The notes: generated by a model not told the origin, from the letters alone. Counted from the first letter of the stretch, positions 10,601 to 20,601 are shown. The stretch is 64,000 nucleotides of DNA from Runella aurantiaca (GCF_003339505.1 NZ_QPIW01000017.1:1-64000); one strand, 5' to 3'. A program made the numbers and translations.

Positions 10601-10612
10601 AAATAAACGCAT
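7610..10612 (-). CDS. Hybrid two-component system protein B (TPR sensor, HisKA, HATPase, REC, AraC)
   Basis: 1000 residues. A hydrophobic N-terminal segment (about 25-48) is followed by a helical TPR-type sensor (about 60-410; pairs such as GDYKTAMGYFKEAESY and KQYDKAIKYNKLA). A single transmembrane helix (about 432-454) and a short coiled coil lead to HisKA with His494 (ISHEFRTP), HATPase_c (NAFKFTP, DSGIGI, GTGIGLAL), a receiver (VEDN, CDLMMP, KPF) and an AraC HTH. The sensor is unrelated to those of its two neighbours while the output half is almost the same as in protein C. Compared with the usual architecture it is complete. A weak promoter-like TTTTGG...TATATTTT lies upstream. The ligand is unknown. 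Confidence 0.93.
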   Translation of the reverse strand: MRLFSITLHTNKSTTDSHGGIAFLVANFLRLLWFFVLFVLTIGLSSRAALGQKKVERFLTLKGQPRLDSLELYYVSVWEDMDSTTAFKEINSVRTYADKTRDELLAVYSEYLKARYHLRGVERNLKIVYPYFKAIQARLNKQKPSALTERLNADIEHFLGAILYLERTNTVKGITHLLSADLTYRKIGYENIQFADRLLAHLGLYYQVEVGDYKTAMGYFKEAESYIYKDPIDKYRIAFYKDYANCFARLKQYDKAIKYNKLAMAQIRLKRDSLKVGTISGNIGEIILNEFSNPIESEPYFHKELLYRQRYKPHGIDDIAKVYGNLCQVAGIKKNPEEVLSYFNKALKTIEMYEDTVDRHSILMSIYRNRMAADTLLGDYKSAFRYEKLYYEELMASLRHNLRVATSEASIKFDVEKSRLRAELANQQAQNSRFWVFVISLLLLVALIGGYFLYFRQRAKKEELAQRLSFEQKEAERLAELDLLKTRFFANISHEFRTPLTLLVGPLADFQKKYPTEAMIPVMQRNLGRLQALINQLLDLSKLEAGKMEPQIQYGDLPHFFQYLFASFESLAQSRKIMFQRSQSHEYQMAYFDEDKLEKIVTNLLSNAFKFTPENGRVTAEIAYESSTEAFGGALITITVADSGIGIDPQRLPRIFDRFYQVDDSQRRDYEGTGIGLALVKELVNALHGTIEVKSTLGKGTVFVVNLPCDQAHWGDRVLNAEPNQVRQKSSVVPLMEETKILPLAAATADLPILLIVEDNPDLRQYVRGVFGGRYQIEEAQDGEDGLRKAIELVPDIVICDLMMPRLDGFGFCKALKTDLRTNHIPVVMLTAKATLEDRLEGLALGADDYLAKPFSTEELQIRVENLLQQRVILQQKYRQTVVLAEPLPMAETVPSMDELFLEKALGVVEHNSADSSFDVEAFAEAMSMTSVQLRRKLKALTGQTVTVFVRNYRLEKAAELLRSRAGTVSDIAYRVGFESLPYFSKVFQERFGKAPSEWH

Positions 10613-10914
10613 AATGATCTAATCTTAACTATTTTGGGGTCGTTGCTCCGTCAAAAGACCACATAAAAATATACCCACACTGCAATACCCAAAACTTATC
10701 TAAAAACACTTTTAGGAATACAAAAAAGACTTTTAAAATCTACCTGAAAGCTACTCTCGATGATTCGTCAGAGCAAAAAAATGGCCTTTTTTAGGACATA
10801 TCGGCGCATCATTCAGGTACCGTCAACGAATTGGTCAAAAATAGCCTATAAAGCCATAACACACAATAAACCTATCCCAAAAAGCACGCGAGAAAAGAGC
10901 TACTTAAAAGACTT
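10613..10914. other. AT-rich spacer between two hybrid kinase genes
   Basis: 302 bp without a convincing open frame. There is no strong GC-rich hairpin, only an A-run/T-run pair around 10779-10794 that could weakly terminate the upstream kinase. A Bacteroidota-like promoter for protein B may lie in the left part, about 60-90 bp before its start, but matches the TAnnTTTG consensus imperfectly. Confidence 0.5.
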
Positions 10915-13686
10915 CTAACGCCCTTGCCACTCCGAAGGCGGTTTGCCGTATTTATCCTGAAACGATTTGGAAAAATAAGGTAAACTCTCAAAACCGACCC
11001 GATAGGCAATCTCCGACACGGTATGGGTACGTTGGAGCAGCAGTTGTGCCGCCCGTTGCAGGCGTATTGTCCGGATAAATTCAGTCGTAGAGGTATCGGT
11101 CAGCGCCTTCAATTTACGGTGCAAATTGGTCCTGCTCATGCCTATTTCCTTGCAAAACTCTTCGACATCAAAGCTACTATCACCCAAATGCGCCTCTACA
11201 ATTTCTCGGGCTTTCTTAATGAATTGATTGTCCAGACTTTCGGGTATCCCAACGGTTTGACTCGGGGCGAGCGGCGCCATGAGGCTGAACTTCTGCCGAA
11301 GAATAGCCCGCTGTTGAATCAAATTCCTGACCCGTACCAACAGTTCTTCTTTGTTAAACGGTTTTTGCAAGTAGTCATCCGCCCCTAGTTCAAAGCCTTC
11401 CAAGCGGTCAGACAAGGTGGCCTTGGCCGTCAGCAACACCACGGGGATATGGCTGGTGCGTTGGTCGGATTTTAGTCGTTGGCATAAACCAAAGCCATCG
11501 AGCAGCGGCATCATCAGGTCGGTGACTACCACGTCGGGTACCAGCTCAAAAGCCAAGTCTAAGCCATTTTGGCCGTTTATGGCTTCTACAATTTGATAAT
11601 GCGGCTCAAATAAACCGTACAGATACTGCCTTAAATCGGGATTATCTTCGACAATCAGCAACATAGGCTTGGTAGCATCCAGAGGCAAACCAACTACCGC
11701 TGGGCGCTCAGACGGCCACGGCTCCATGGAGGTGGTTGGATAGGCAGGGGCGGTAGGAATCGTAAACTCCTTGTCTAGGCCATTTTTGGGTTTTGGCAAC
11801 GGTAGCTCCACCCGAAAGACCGTACTTTGATTCACCTCGCTTTTGACCGTAATTTTACCTTTGAACAAATCCACCAGTTCTTTAACCAAAGCCAATCCGA
11901 TGCCCGTTCCCTCGTAGTTGCGTTGGGCGGTATCATCAACTTGGTAGAAACGGTCAAATATTCGGGGCAGTCGCTCGGCATCAATCCCGATACCGTTGTC
12001 TTCCACTTCCAACAAAACCCAATCTTCGGCGTCAATGGTCTGATAAAACACCCTTATCTCAATCCGGCCGTTGACAGGAGTGAATTTAAAGGCGTTTGAA
12101 AGGAGATTAGTCGTGATTTTTTCCAGTTTATCGGCATCAAAATACGTCTCAAAAGAACGGCGATTTTGGGTCACATTGAAATGAATATTTTGGTGTTGTG
12201 CCAACGACTCAAAAGAGGAGAAAATATACCCAAAAAACGCCGCAATATCGCCGTAGCGCGCTTCAATCTTAAACTCTCCCGCCTCTAATTTAGACAAATC
12301 AAGTAGCTGATTGATAAGCGATTGCAGTCGATTTACGTTGCGTTGCATCATCGGCACCATCCCTTCTTTTGGGTACTTTTGCCGGATTTCTTCCAGTGGC
12401 CCCGTCAAAAGGCTCAGCGGTGTACGAAACTCGTGGGAGATATTGGTAAAAAAACGTGTTTTCAAACGGTCCAATTCTTGTACCCTTAACGCTTGTTCTT
12501 TGGTAAAAGCCAATTCTTGCACCGACAGCGCCCGGTTGCGTTCATAATCAATGATAATTCTTCCCAAAAAATACCCAAAGACCAGAAATTCAAGAATAAA
12601 AAATAGCAGTGCTACTGGAGATATCCACGGGAAACTCACCCACCCAACCAACCGCATTTGGACAAAAATATAGCTGCCAATGCCGAGCAGATACGCCACC
12701 GAGTAGTTCCAGTTGATGGGGTATTTTTTGATAATGGCAAAAACGTACATGGCCAAAATAAATACCTGCGTGGCAATCATTAAGTAGGTACTTGCCAAAA
12801 TCCACTCCCAACGATACCCAAATAAGATGATGACCGCCAAAAGAATGTTCACTGCAATAATGAGTTTTAGGATATTTTCGACCCATCTAGGAAACCTCTT
12901 ACCCGGAAATATAACCCTAAACGCAACAATCAACCCCAGCGGCAGGATGTGAGACGAAAGAAAACTAACCATCAGAGCCGTCGAAGGGGTAGTAAAAAAA
13001 TTGCTCAAAATACCATGCAACCCCCAAAATGCAATCGAACGAACCACCAAAAGCACCGAATATTGCCTAAAATCCTTGTCTTTGACGGCAAACAACGCCA
13101 ATAAAAACACGTAGAATAAACGAACCGCAATGGCCCCCGACATGAAGCCGTAAACATTGGTTTGAATCAAATCGTGGCGATTGTAGGCCTGTGTGGAGTA
13201 GAGATTGACCGAGGCAAAATGCGCCCGTTGCCCTTTTATGCGGATGTAAATGGTTTTGGTTTCCAGAAAGCCCAAATCAAACTCGGCAAAAGGTCGGTTT
13301 TCGGCCATTAAAATCCGATTTTCGGTGTTGACCATTCCCATTTTTTTTACCTGATAGATGCCGTTGGGAGAGGAAATGTAAAAATCCACGGACTCGCCCA
13401 TGGGGTTGTTCCACTCCAACACCCATTGTTTACGCGCCGGGTTGCGATTGGTCAATACTATTTTAAGCCACGAAGCAGCATCGCTGAAAGGAAACAGAAG
13501 TCCGTATTTACGCGATATTTTAAACTTTTGCTTTTGGATTTGCTCAAATGGAAGTTGTCCAGTAGTATCCTTGTACAAACCCGCCGCAGGAGTAATCGGG
13601 TAGGTGTCGGTATTGGGAACCAGATCAAGCACCTGAGCGCTTCCCCATAACGGTAGCAAAAAAACAAGAAAGGCGAAGTTTTTCAT
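10915..13686 (-). CDS. Hybrid two-component system protein A (7TMR-DISM sensor, HisKA, HATPase, REC, AraC)
   Basis: 923 residues with the same order as protein C. Signal peptide MKNFAFLVFLLPLWGSAQ; DISMED2 beta-domain (about 25-175); seven-helix DISM region (about 185-385); HisKA with His418 (ISHEFRTPLSLLTGP); HATPase_c (NAFKFTP, DNGIGI, GTGIGLAL); receiver (VEDN, VVTDLMMP, KPF); AraC HTH (about 820-923) ending PPSEWQGR. The output half is clearly more diverged than between B and C, so A is the older paralogue. It is separated from B by 302 bp, so it is likely its own transcription unit. LytTR B and the giant surface protein lie immediately upstream on the same strand. Confidence 0.93.
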   Translation of the reverse strand: MKNFAFLVFLLPLWGSAQVLDLVPNTDTYPITPAAGLYKDTTGQLPFEQIQKQKFKISRKYGLLFPFSDAASWLKIVLTNRNPARKQWVLEWNNPMGESVDFYISSPNGIYQVKKMGMVNTENRILMAENRPFAEFDLGFLETKTIYIRIKGQRAHFASVNLYSTQAYNRHDLIQTNVYGFMSGAIAVRLFYVFLLALFAVKDKDFRQYSVLLVVRSIAFWGLHGILSNFFTTPSTALMVSFLSSHILPLGLIVAFRVIFPGKRFPRWVENILKLIIAVNILLAVIILFGYRWEWILASTYLMIATQVFILAMYVFAIIKKYPINWNYSVAYLLGIGSYIFVQMRLVGWVSFPWISPVALLFFILEFLVFGYFLGRIIIDYERNRALSVQELAFTKEQALRVQELDRLKTRFFTNISHEFRTPLSLLTGPLEEIRQKYPKEGMVPMMQRNVNRLQSLINQLLDLSKLEAGEFKIEARYGDIAAFFGYIFSSFESLAQHQNIHFNVTQNRRSFETYFDADKLEKITTNLLSNAFKFTPVNGRIEIRVFYQTIDAEDWVLLEVEDNGIGIDAERLPRIFDRFYQVDDTAQRNYEGTGIGLALVKELVDLFKGKITVKSEVNQSTVFRVELPLPKPKNGLDKEFTIPTAPAYPTTSMEPWPSERPAVVGLPLDATKPMLLIVEDNPDLRQYLYGLFEPHYQIVEAINGQNGLDLAFELVPDVVVTDLMMPLLDGFGLCQRLKSDQRTSHIPVVLLTAKATLSDRLEGFELGADDYLQKPFNKEELLVRVRNLIQQRAILRQKFSLMAPLAPSQTVGIPESLDNQFIKKAREIVEAHLGDSSFDVEEFCKEIGMSRTNLHRKLKALTDTSTTEFIRTIRLQRAAQLLLQRTHTVSEIAYRVGFESLPYFSKSFQDKYGKPPSEWQGR

Positions 13687-13900
13687 ATACTTGTACTTGC
13701 CTCAAGCTTGCGCGTATTTTATTCTTTCACAAGTTGAGTTTAACGCCAAATATATGATGATTACAACAAAAACAACAAATAGGTCTACTGTATCGCGGGT
13801 TTATTGTTTTTAATTGTGTTTGCCGATGACCACAAATAAGCTTCTTCTATATCTTTTAATTAGGCACTTTTAGCAATCATTAAACCAGAATAAAACTAAA

Positions 13901-14275
13901 TCATTTGGCGTCATTCTCGTTTGCTATCTTCTTTAACGAACTTCGCTTCCGACGGGCTACCTCAATAACTTTTCCATTGGGCAGCATCAACTCGCCACTC
14001 CGTATTAGTCGACACTTACCCAAATAATGTCGGTTCAAGAGGCTGGATTTATGAATCCGAATAAAACCCCGAGTTTCTAACAGCGAAGCATAGCTGCTCA
14101 ACGACAGCGTAGTCAGAACCTCCTCTCCCGTGATTAAATGGAAAATGGTATAATTGCTCTGCGCACTCAAGTACACAATCTGCTTCAAGTCGATTGCTCG
14201 CTCTCCTCTCTTGGTCTGAAAGCGTGGCAAATGCACCACGCTTTCTCCTACCGCTAAACCTACCGTAGCCGTCAT
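13901..14275 (-). CDS. Stand-alone LytTR DNA-binding protein B
   Basis: 124 residues: a 12-residue leader then one LytTR domain (SVVHLPRFQTKRGERAID, IVYLSAQSNYTIFHL, SLSSYASLLETRGFIRIHKSSLLN, EVARRKRSSLKK). No receiver or membrane segment. Closely related to LytTR A (2717-3136) and C (37694-38062). It begins 11 bp after the stop of the 2094-residue surface protein, so it is the last gene of that probable operon. By family it should bind tandem 9-bp sites in promoters; auto-regulation of the surface operon is a reasonable but untested inference. The 13687-13900 region after it is AT-rich with no clear hairpin. Confidence 0.87.
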   Translation of the reverse strand: MTATVGLAVGESVVHLPRFQTKRGERAIDLKQIVYLSAQSNYTIFHLITGEEVLTTLSLSSYASLLETRGFIRIHKSSLLNRHYLGKCRLIRSGELMLPNGKVIEVARRKRSSLKKIANENDAK

Positions 14276-14286
14276 TTTTCTTCGAG

Positions 14287-17200
14287 TTATTTCTGTGAAT
14301 TATTCTCAACAGCCGTAGGAACAACCGTATCACACCCGCCAATTACGGCCTCAAACACGCTACCAGCAACGCCAAAACCAGGCAACAGCGCTACTGACTG
14401 ACTCCCTCTATACTCCACCGTAGCGCCCGATACCTGATTCGTTGCCGTGATTCGGCCACCTGTTTTCAGCACGGTGCCGCCCGTTATTGGCTCACTCACA
14501 TTCAATACCGCAGGGCCGCCACCACCCGTACTTTGGCTTTCATAACACCCCAAATCAACAATTGCCAAGCCAGTAGCAAAAGGGCGCACGTTGCCGTCCA
14601 AATCCAGATTCAGCGTAGTCGCCGCATTGTCGCCCGCGTTGATTGCGGGCGAGCATACCTGCAAACGATAATCCCCCAAATTGACCGTCGGTGACAATCC
14701 CAGCGGGGTGGCCTTCACAAACAACGGATCCCGATTTATATTGCCAGTGCCCGCAAACCCGCCTTGCACAATGCTGTATCGGATGCTGATGCCTGACGTC
14801 GTTTGAGGGCCGCTATTGTCCCATAAGATACTGTTTTGCAAAGTCGCCGATGAATTGGCGTTAAAAATTCCGCCCGGGGTACTATTAGCACTTTGATTGG
14901 ATGCAATCGTACAATGCGTCAGTATCGGTGCGCTGTAGTTGAGGTACAGGCCTCCCCCTACTCCCTTGTTGGACACAATCAGAAGGTTTTCCAAATGCGG
15001 CTGTCTTGCTCTTTCCATGTAGATGCCCCCCCCGAAGGTAGCTTCGTTGCCTACGATAATGCTGTTTGTAATACTTACCTCACTGCTATCTCTGAGCAAA
15101 ATACCGCCACCGCCAATTGCTCGATTGTTGGTAATCACACAATTTGTAATCAAACCTCGGCTCCGATTAAGCACCAGTATTCCGCCCCCCGAAGAAAGTA
15201 AGGTCGGGTTGGTTAAGTCTGCCCCTTGCGTAGGCACAAAATAATCGGCGTAGCCTTTCTCAACCACAAAACCATCCAAACGGGTCTGCTCATTAGTATT
15301 GCTCAACACCACCACGTGGTTGACATTGTCGCTCAAAACCGACGTGCCAATTTCTCCGCTCAATATCGTCTTTTGCGTGCGCCAATTCCTTTGATTCAAC
15401 TCACTTTCACTGCCCGCAAAACCGCCGTATACCCGTACCCCCGAAGGAATCTCAAACACATCTCGGCGCAACGTGCCCGGCTTATAGGTTCCTGCGGCCA
15501 CCCACACCTGAATATCTTCCCCCGTCAATGCCGACGCGGCGCTCAAACCCGCCTGTAAACTTGCAAAAGCGTTGGCCCAACTGCTGCCATCCTGACCCAG
15601 CGACGTGTTTGAACCATTGACATAAATAACTTGGCTCACATTGAGTGCCTTGATAGATACCAAAGCCGTGTCGGTCACGGCTGGACAACTGCCACCCGCC
15701 GCCGCTATCATATACGTAACAACGTAACTTTGAGGCGTAGAAGCGGCCAGATTTATTTCTCCCGTGGCTGGATTGAGCGACAGCCCCGACGGGGTTGCGC
15801 TAAAGCTTCCGCCCGTGGCTCCCGTGAGCGTGACGGTAGCTGTGCCAGAATTGGTAAAAGGAGAACCGACATAGGCAATCGAAGCCGAACCCACGACCGC
15901 GCCGCTGTTGGTGCCCGTCACGGTAAAATCGTCGGCATCTTCATTGACGATGGTACCCGAATTAGCGCTTATATTGCTGACTGCCATGAGGTTATCAGAA
16001 CGCTTGGTAATGACACCCGCGTTGCTGAACGTCCCAGCGGCATTTAGAATCACAGGCGTTGACTCGATGTAGGAGCAGGATTGGTTGGTCACCGTTCCTC
16101 CCTGATTGGTGATACCCGAGCCTTCGGCACTTTGGAGAACTATCCGGCTATCGGTGGTATTGGTCAGCGTACCCGTATTGTAGATTCCGTGCTGTTTGAT
16201 TTTGCCCACGCCGCCAATGCGCATGAGTTTGTTGTTTTGGAACGTACCCGCATTGTTGATACCCGACAGCGCGACGGTGTCCGTTTGGGCAATCATCATT
16301 TCCCCGTTGTTGACAAAACTTCCTGCGGTGTTGTTGATACCGTTGCCAAACACAAAATCAATGTTGATTTGGCCGGTAGCGGTGTTGGTGAAACTACTGC
16401 CGCTGCCCTCCTGCAAGACCGCATCCCGAAACACGGAGTCGATTTCCATCACGCCCGCGTTTTCGATGGTGCCGCCGTTGTTGCGAATGCTTTTGTCGCT
16501 GTTGCCAGTTTCAAAACGCCCTTTGTTGACAAACGTGCCTGAGTTATCAATGCCATAGCCTCCGAAGCGGGTAAAGTTGACAGTGCCCTCGTTGGTGAGA
16601 TTACCCGTATTGACGATGGGCGTACCGATATTCACCCCACTGATAGAGGACTGACTGCCCAGTACCATTTTACCCGCGTTATCTATGATGGTAGTGGTAG
16701 AACTTATCACAAAATCAGCCTCTGAATGTACATAACCTGTGCTTGTATTAGTGAGTGGTATGCCATGGTTTGACATAGGACTCGTAGTAACCACAGTTTG
16801 AGGCCCTAACAGCAAGGTATCACTATTGACAAAGTATTGGCCCAACTGCCCAGTTGAGGTAAAAGGCACGTTAATCTCCGCATAACCTGAATTTTCCAAT
16901 ACAGTGTTCAAATTCCCTACAGTAAAGCTACCCGCCGTATGCGTATATCGCCCTTGGTTGACGATGGCATTGCGAGAACTCCCGAAAGTAGTAGCACACT
17001 TATTTTCAAATACGGCATTGGGTAGGTTTAGAAGTAGGTCATTCATAGACCCTGAATTGATTACACAGCCTGAAGTACTCAAAAATGTGCCGCCGTTTTT
17101 AAATGCTATACCACCCATCCCACTGAGATTTAAAGTTCCTGCCGAGCCGTGGGTAAATTTACCCAAGTTGACAATTCCTCCATTAGTACCAACACTAGTA

Positions 17201-20200
17201 ATGCTAAAACTAGCCTCATTTTTAATTTCACCCGTGGGTAAGTTATAAAAACAAGTATCACGAGTACCAGAAAAGATGGCTATATGGTAGTTTTCAAGGA
17301 GGCCGCCATTTCTAAATAGTGTCTTGTCAGTCCCACTCACATACAATGTTCCTCCTGTCTTGTTGCGTATCGTCGCTCCTTCTCGGTTAATAGCCCCCCT
17401 GTCTCCACCACCTATATTAAAAGTCCCCTCATTTTCCACCAATTTCTGATTGTCGAAAAGAAGAGTTTTGTGGCTACTTATGGTCATTGTAGCCCCAGAG
17501 CGGTTTTTAACGGTTTCCTGATTGACAAACAAGGTCTCAGAAACACCCCCATTAAAAGTCAATTGCCCCGAATTATCCACCGTACCTTGGTTGACAATAC
17601 CACCCGTCAACCCTCCACTCACCCCAAAAGTTAAAGTATTGGTAATGGTAGCCGCAGGGTGGTTGAGTATGGCCGTACCAAGGCCGCCGCCTACGGTAAA
17701 TGTACCGCTGTTGTTGAGGCTGCCGTAGTTTTCGAGGCGGTTGCCCGTTCCCCTCTGAACCGTGAAGGCACTGGTATTGATGAGCGAAGCGCCCGCTTGG
17801 TTCACAAATCCATCGTTATAAGACGAGTCAATCAGTACCGTTCCGTTGTTGGTAAACGTTCCTGCGTTGGTCACGCCGTCGGTATCGCTCCCCACAATTT
17901 TCAAATTGCCCGTGCTTTTAATGGTCAAACTTGCATTGGCTGCAATGGTTACCGAACGAGCGCCCGAAGCGGCGGTTACCTCGGGATAATTACCATTGGC
18001 AACGACGGGGATAAGCGTACGATTTCCCGTTTGTGAGCCAAACGTTGGAGCAACGGTGGGGATATTGCCTTCTACCAGCCAGTTGTCAGGCGTATTCCAG
18101 TCTTTAGACAATGCACCCGTCCAGGTATAATCCCCTGGGGCAATCGCAAAACTAAACGGCACTACATAACTGCACGCACCGCCCTGGGGCGTGATTTTGG
18201 CATACAGCGTTTGAGTACCTGTTGGCAAGCCCAAAGGCGCAAAGGTATTGGGTGCGGTAAACGTACCCGCCGAGAGGGTCGTTAGTGAATCTTTAAAAAT
18301 ACCGTTGATAACGCCATCGTAGGTACCTCCGTAGGTAAAAATAGGCGTAGGGGTATTGTTGACGATGAGGGATGAGTTTGTCGCGTTGGTTACTGTACCC
18401 GTCAGAGAGCCGTATTTCAATACGCCGTTATTGGTGAAGGTAGCACTAGACGCTTTCTCTAATAAACCGCTTATTTGAATCAACCCTTGGTTGGTTGTTG
18501 CGGAGTTATTCTGATTATAATAACTACCTCGCACTTTCAGCCTACCGCAAGCATTATTAACGATTTGTTCAGTTCCCCAAATTTCAACCTGACCACTTAG
18601 ATCTATCAAACCTGAATTATTGACACTGCCACTCCCTCCATTCAAAATCATGGATGAATTAGAACCAGTACTGAAAAAAGAAGCGCCACTTTCGTTGGTA
18701 AGCGTACCAGAAACCACATAAGTACCAACTCTCCCATTCGCATTAATGATTCCTCCCGTCTTATTGTTAATAGTACCACTGTTCAATCCAATACCTTCAT
18801 TGAGAAGATTCGTCACATTCAAAACGCCGTAGTTTACAATGCTTCCATCATTTACTTCTAATCCAGACTGGGCGCTGGAGCCGCTTATGGTTAAGTTTAT
18901 CGTGCCTCTATTGGCCAATTCTGCTGCATTATTCACCTGAATTGAAAATGTGGTAGATGAAATTGTTAATGTAGCACCCACATTTACGGTTAAACTCGCC
19001 CCTGAACCAGTTATCGTTATATTTTGAGCCACACTCGTTCCTGAACCAATGATGGGTTCATTCGTGGTGGCAGGTATCACCACGTCGTTGGTAGCCGTGG
19101 GTACGCTCGCAGGTGACCAGTTACAGGCCGTATTCCAATCGGTATCCACTCCTCCCGTCCATGTGAGCGTGCCCGTGGGATTTGAGCCTCCTCCCGCACC
19201 GATGGTGAGCGTGGCGGCATTGGACGTAGCGCTTGCCCCGCCTGGGCCAGTTGCTATGCAGCGGTATTGGTAGCCATTCAAGCCATCCACATTGCTGATG
19301 TTGAGCGTGGCCGAGGTTACGTTCGAGTAAGGACTCGTGGCAGATAGATTGATCCAGCCACCGCCCGTATTAATTTGCCACTGATAACTCACCGCATTGG
19401 CGATGGCTACTGTAAATGCCGCAGACCCACCTGCACAAACGACTTGGCTACTGGGCTGCGTGGTGAAGGTAGAAGCCGTAGTAACGTCAAACGTAAAGGG
19501 TACAATTTGGGGGCAAGTACCACCTGGGCGGGTAACTTTGGCATAGAGCGTTTGCGAACCAACCGACAAGCCAAAGTGCGTGAAGGTATTGGTCACCTGA
19601 TTGTAATCTCCTGCCAAAGCCGTAGCGGCATCATCTTTATAAATCCCCGCAACGGTCAGGTCGTTGGAGGCTCCAAATTCAAAAATACCGGTTGACAGAG
19701 CATTGTTGAAGATTCTGATTTTGTTGTTGGTATAAGAAGCCGAACCACTTACGTACACGATGCCATCATTGATAAAATCGGCCGCAGTGCCGTTGAGGTT
19801 AGCGGGGGCGCTGAAAAAACCTTCGTTGATGATTTGGCCGCCGTTGTTATACACTTCTCCTGCGAGAAGGCTTACCACCCCACAAGGGTAATTGTGGAAC
19901 GTTCCCGCGTACTTTTCTATCTGTCCTGTCAAGGTTAGCTTTCCGTGATTTTGTACACTTTCGGGAGAAGCACTACCTGACAAAAACATTGAACCCGAGA
20001 ACCCTGCAAAGCTAATTGTACCACCGACTTGGTTTAGCAATACTGAATTGCCCTCTACTCGAATACCATAAAAACCTATAGTGGCTGCTGACAGGGTAGC
20101 CCCAGTATTATTCTTAAACTGCCCGTCCCCTGACAACTGCATCGCATTGGCGGTATTGGAAGTGATCTGGTTAACGGTAATGGTTCCGTTGTTTTCGACC

Positions 20201-20571
20201 GTCCCCAAAACAATCAGCCTAACATCATCCCCAATGCCCGCGATGGTCAGCTCCTTACTGGCATTGACGGTAAGCGTTGCCCCTGCTTCTACGTTCAAGG
20301 TTTGAATGGAGACGTTGGTGTTCAGCACCGGATAATCCGCCAAACTTCCTGGAATAATGACATTATCGGTATTGGTAGGTACCACATTGGTAGACCAGTT
20401 GGAAGGCGTGTTCCAATCGTGGGCAAAACCCGCCGTTCCGCCCACCCACGTAACGGTAGCTACGGCTACTGGAAGGTGGGTGTTTGGGATTAGGGTGGGT
20501 GTGGCGATGACCGATAAAATCCCTAAGTACATCAGCCCCATAACGTTTAGTAAATGTCTATAAAGTACCAT
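14287..20571 (-). CDS. 2094-residue secreted surface protein (beta-helix, Ig-like, 3-coathanger C-terminus)
   Basis: N-terminal signal (MGLMYLGILSVIATP). Three W-G...DWNT..NW...VPT modules lie near residues 39-110, 467-540 and 810-880. An Ig-like domain is at about 367-458 (VVCAGGSAAFTV...YQWQ...YRC). A long stretch of degenerate N-T-G-T-x-x-N-x-G repeats, typical of beta-solenoids, runs through about 110-1560. A Pmp/pectate-lyase-like right-handed beta-helix follows at about 1650-1960 (GGGILVLN, GGGIYMER, GGGLYLN). The C-terminus matches the 3-coathanger-stack type (VEYRGSQSVALLPGF). Such proteins are exported adhesins or matrix proteins; the exact role is unknown. It lies 30 bp downstream of the glycosyltransferase and 11 bp upstream of LytTR B. 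No catalytic residues were recognised. Confidence 0.9.
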   Translation of the reverse strand: MVLYRHLLNVMGLMYLGILSVIATPTLIPNTHLPVAVATVTWVGGTAGFAHDWNTPSNWSTNVVPTNTDNVIIPGSLADYPVLNTNVSIQTLNVEAGATLTVNASKELTIAGIGDDVRLIVLGTVENNGTITVNQITSNTANAMQLSGDGQFKNNTGATLSAATIGFYGIRVEGNSVLLNQVGGTISFAGFSGSMFLSGSASPESVQNHGKLTLTGQIEKYAGTFHNYPCGVVSLLAGEVYNNGGQIINEGFFSAPANLNGTAADFINDGIVYVSGSASYTNNKIRIFNNALSTGIFEFGASNDLTVAGIYKDDAATALAGDYNQVTNTFTHFGLSVGSQTLYAKVTRPGGTCPQIVPFTFDVTTASTFTTQPSSQVVCAGGSAAFTVAIANAVSYQWQINTGGGWINLSATSPYSNVTSATLNISNVDGLNGYQYRCIATGPGGASATSNAATLTIGAGGGSNPTGTLTWTGGVDTDWNTACNWSPASVPTATNDVVIPATTNEPIIGSGTSVAQNITITGSGASLTVNVGATLTISSTTFSIQVNNAAELANRGTINLTISGSSAQSGLEVNDGSIVNYGVLNVTNLLNEGIGLNSGTINNKTGGIINANGRVGTYVVSGTLTNESGASFFSTGSNSSMILNGGSGSVNNSGLIDLSGQVEIWGTEQIVNNACGRLKVRGSYYNQNNSATTNQGLIQISGLLEKASSATFTNNGVLKYGSLTGTVTNATNSSLIVNNTPTPIFTYGGTYDGVINGIFKDSLTTLSAGTFTAPNTFAPLGLPTGTQTLYAKITPQGGACSYVVPFSFAIAPGDYTWTGALSKDWNTPDNWLVEGNIPTVAPTFGSQTGNRTLIPVVANGNYPEVTAASGARSVTIAANASLTIKSTGNLKIVGSDTDGVTNAGTFTNNGTVLIDSSYNDGFVNQAGASLINTSAFTVQRGTGNRLENYGSLNNSGTFTVGGGLGTAILNHPAATITNTLTFGVSGGLTGGIVNQGTVDNSGQLTFNGGVSETLFVNQETVKNRSGATMTISSHKTLLFDNQKLVENEGTFNIGGGDRGAINREGATIRNKTGGTLYVSGTDKTLFRNGGLLENYHIAIFSGTRDTCFYNLPTGEIKNEASFSITSVGTNGGIVNLGKFTHGSAGTLNLSGMGGIAFKNGGTFLSTSGCVINSGSMNDLLLNLPNAVFENKCATTFGSSRNAIVNQGRYTHTAGSFTVGNLNTVLENSGYAEINVPFTSTGQLGQYFVNSDTLLLGPQTVVTTSPMSNHGIPLTNTSTGYVHSEADFVISSTTTIIDNAGKMVLGSQSSISGVNIGTPIVNTGNLTNEGTVNFTRFGGYGIDNSGTFVNKGRFETGNSDKSIRNNGGTIENAGVMEIDSVFRDAVLQEGSGSSFTNTATGQINIDFVFGNGINNTAGSFVNNGEMMIAQTDTVALSGINNAGTFQNNKLMRIGGVGKIKQHGIYNTGTLTNTTDSRIVLQSAEGSGITNQGGTVTNQSCSYIESTPVILNAAGTFSNAGVITKRSDNLMAVSNISANSGTIVNEDADDFTVTGTNSGAVVGSASIAYVGSPFTNSGTATVTLTGATGGSFSATPSGLSLNPATGEINLAASTPQSYVVTYMIAAAGGSCPAVTDTALVSIKALNVSQVIYVNGSNTSLGQDGSSWANAFASLQAGLSAASALTGEDIQVWVAAGTYKPGTLRRDVFEIPSGVRVYGGFAGSESELNQRNWRTQKTILSGEIGTSVLSDNVNHVVVLSNTNEQTRLDGFVVEKGYADYFVPTQGADLTNPTLLSSGGGILVLNRSRGLITNCVITNNRAIGGGGILLRDSSEVSITNSIIVGNEATFGGGIYMERARQPHLENLLIVSNKGVGGGLYLNYSAPILTHCTIASNQSANSTPGGIFNANSSATLQNSILWDNSGPQTTSGISIRYSIVQGGFAGTGNINRDPLFVKATPLGLSPTVNLGDYRLQVCSPAINAGDNAATTLNLDLDGNVRPFATGLAIVDLGCYESQSTGGGGPAVLNVSEPITGGTVLKTGGRITATNQVSGATVEYRGSQSVALLPGFGVAGSVFEAVIGGCDTVVPTAVENNSQK

Positions 20572-20601
20572 AATTGCAAGGTTTAAGAAAAGGAAATAAA
20601 A

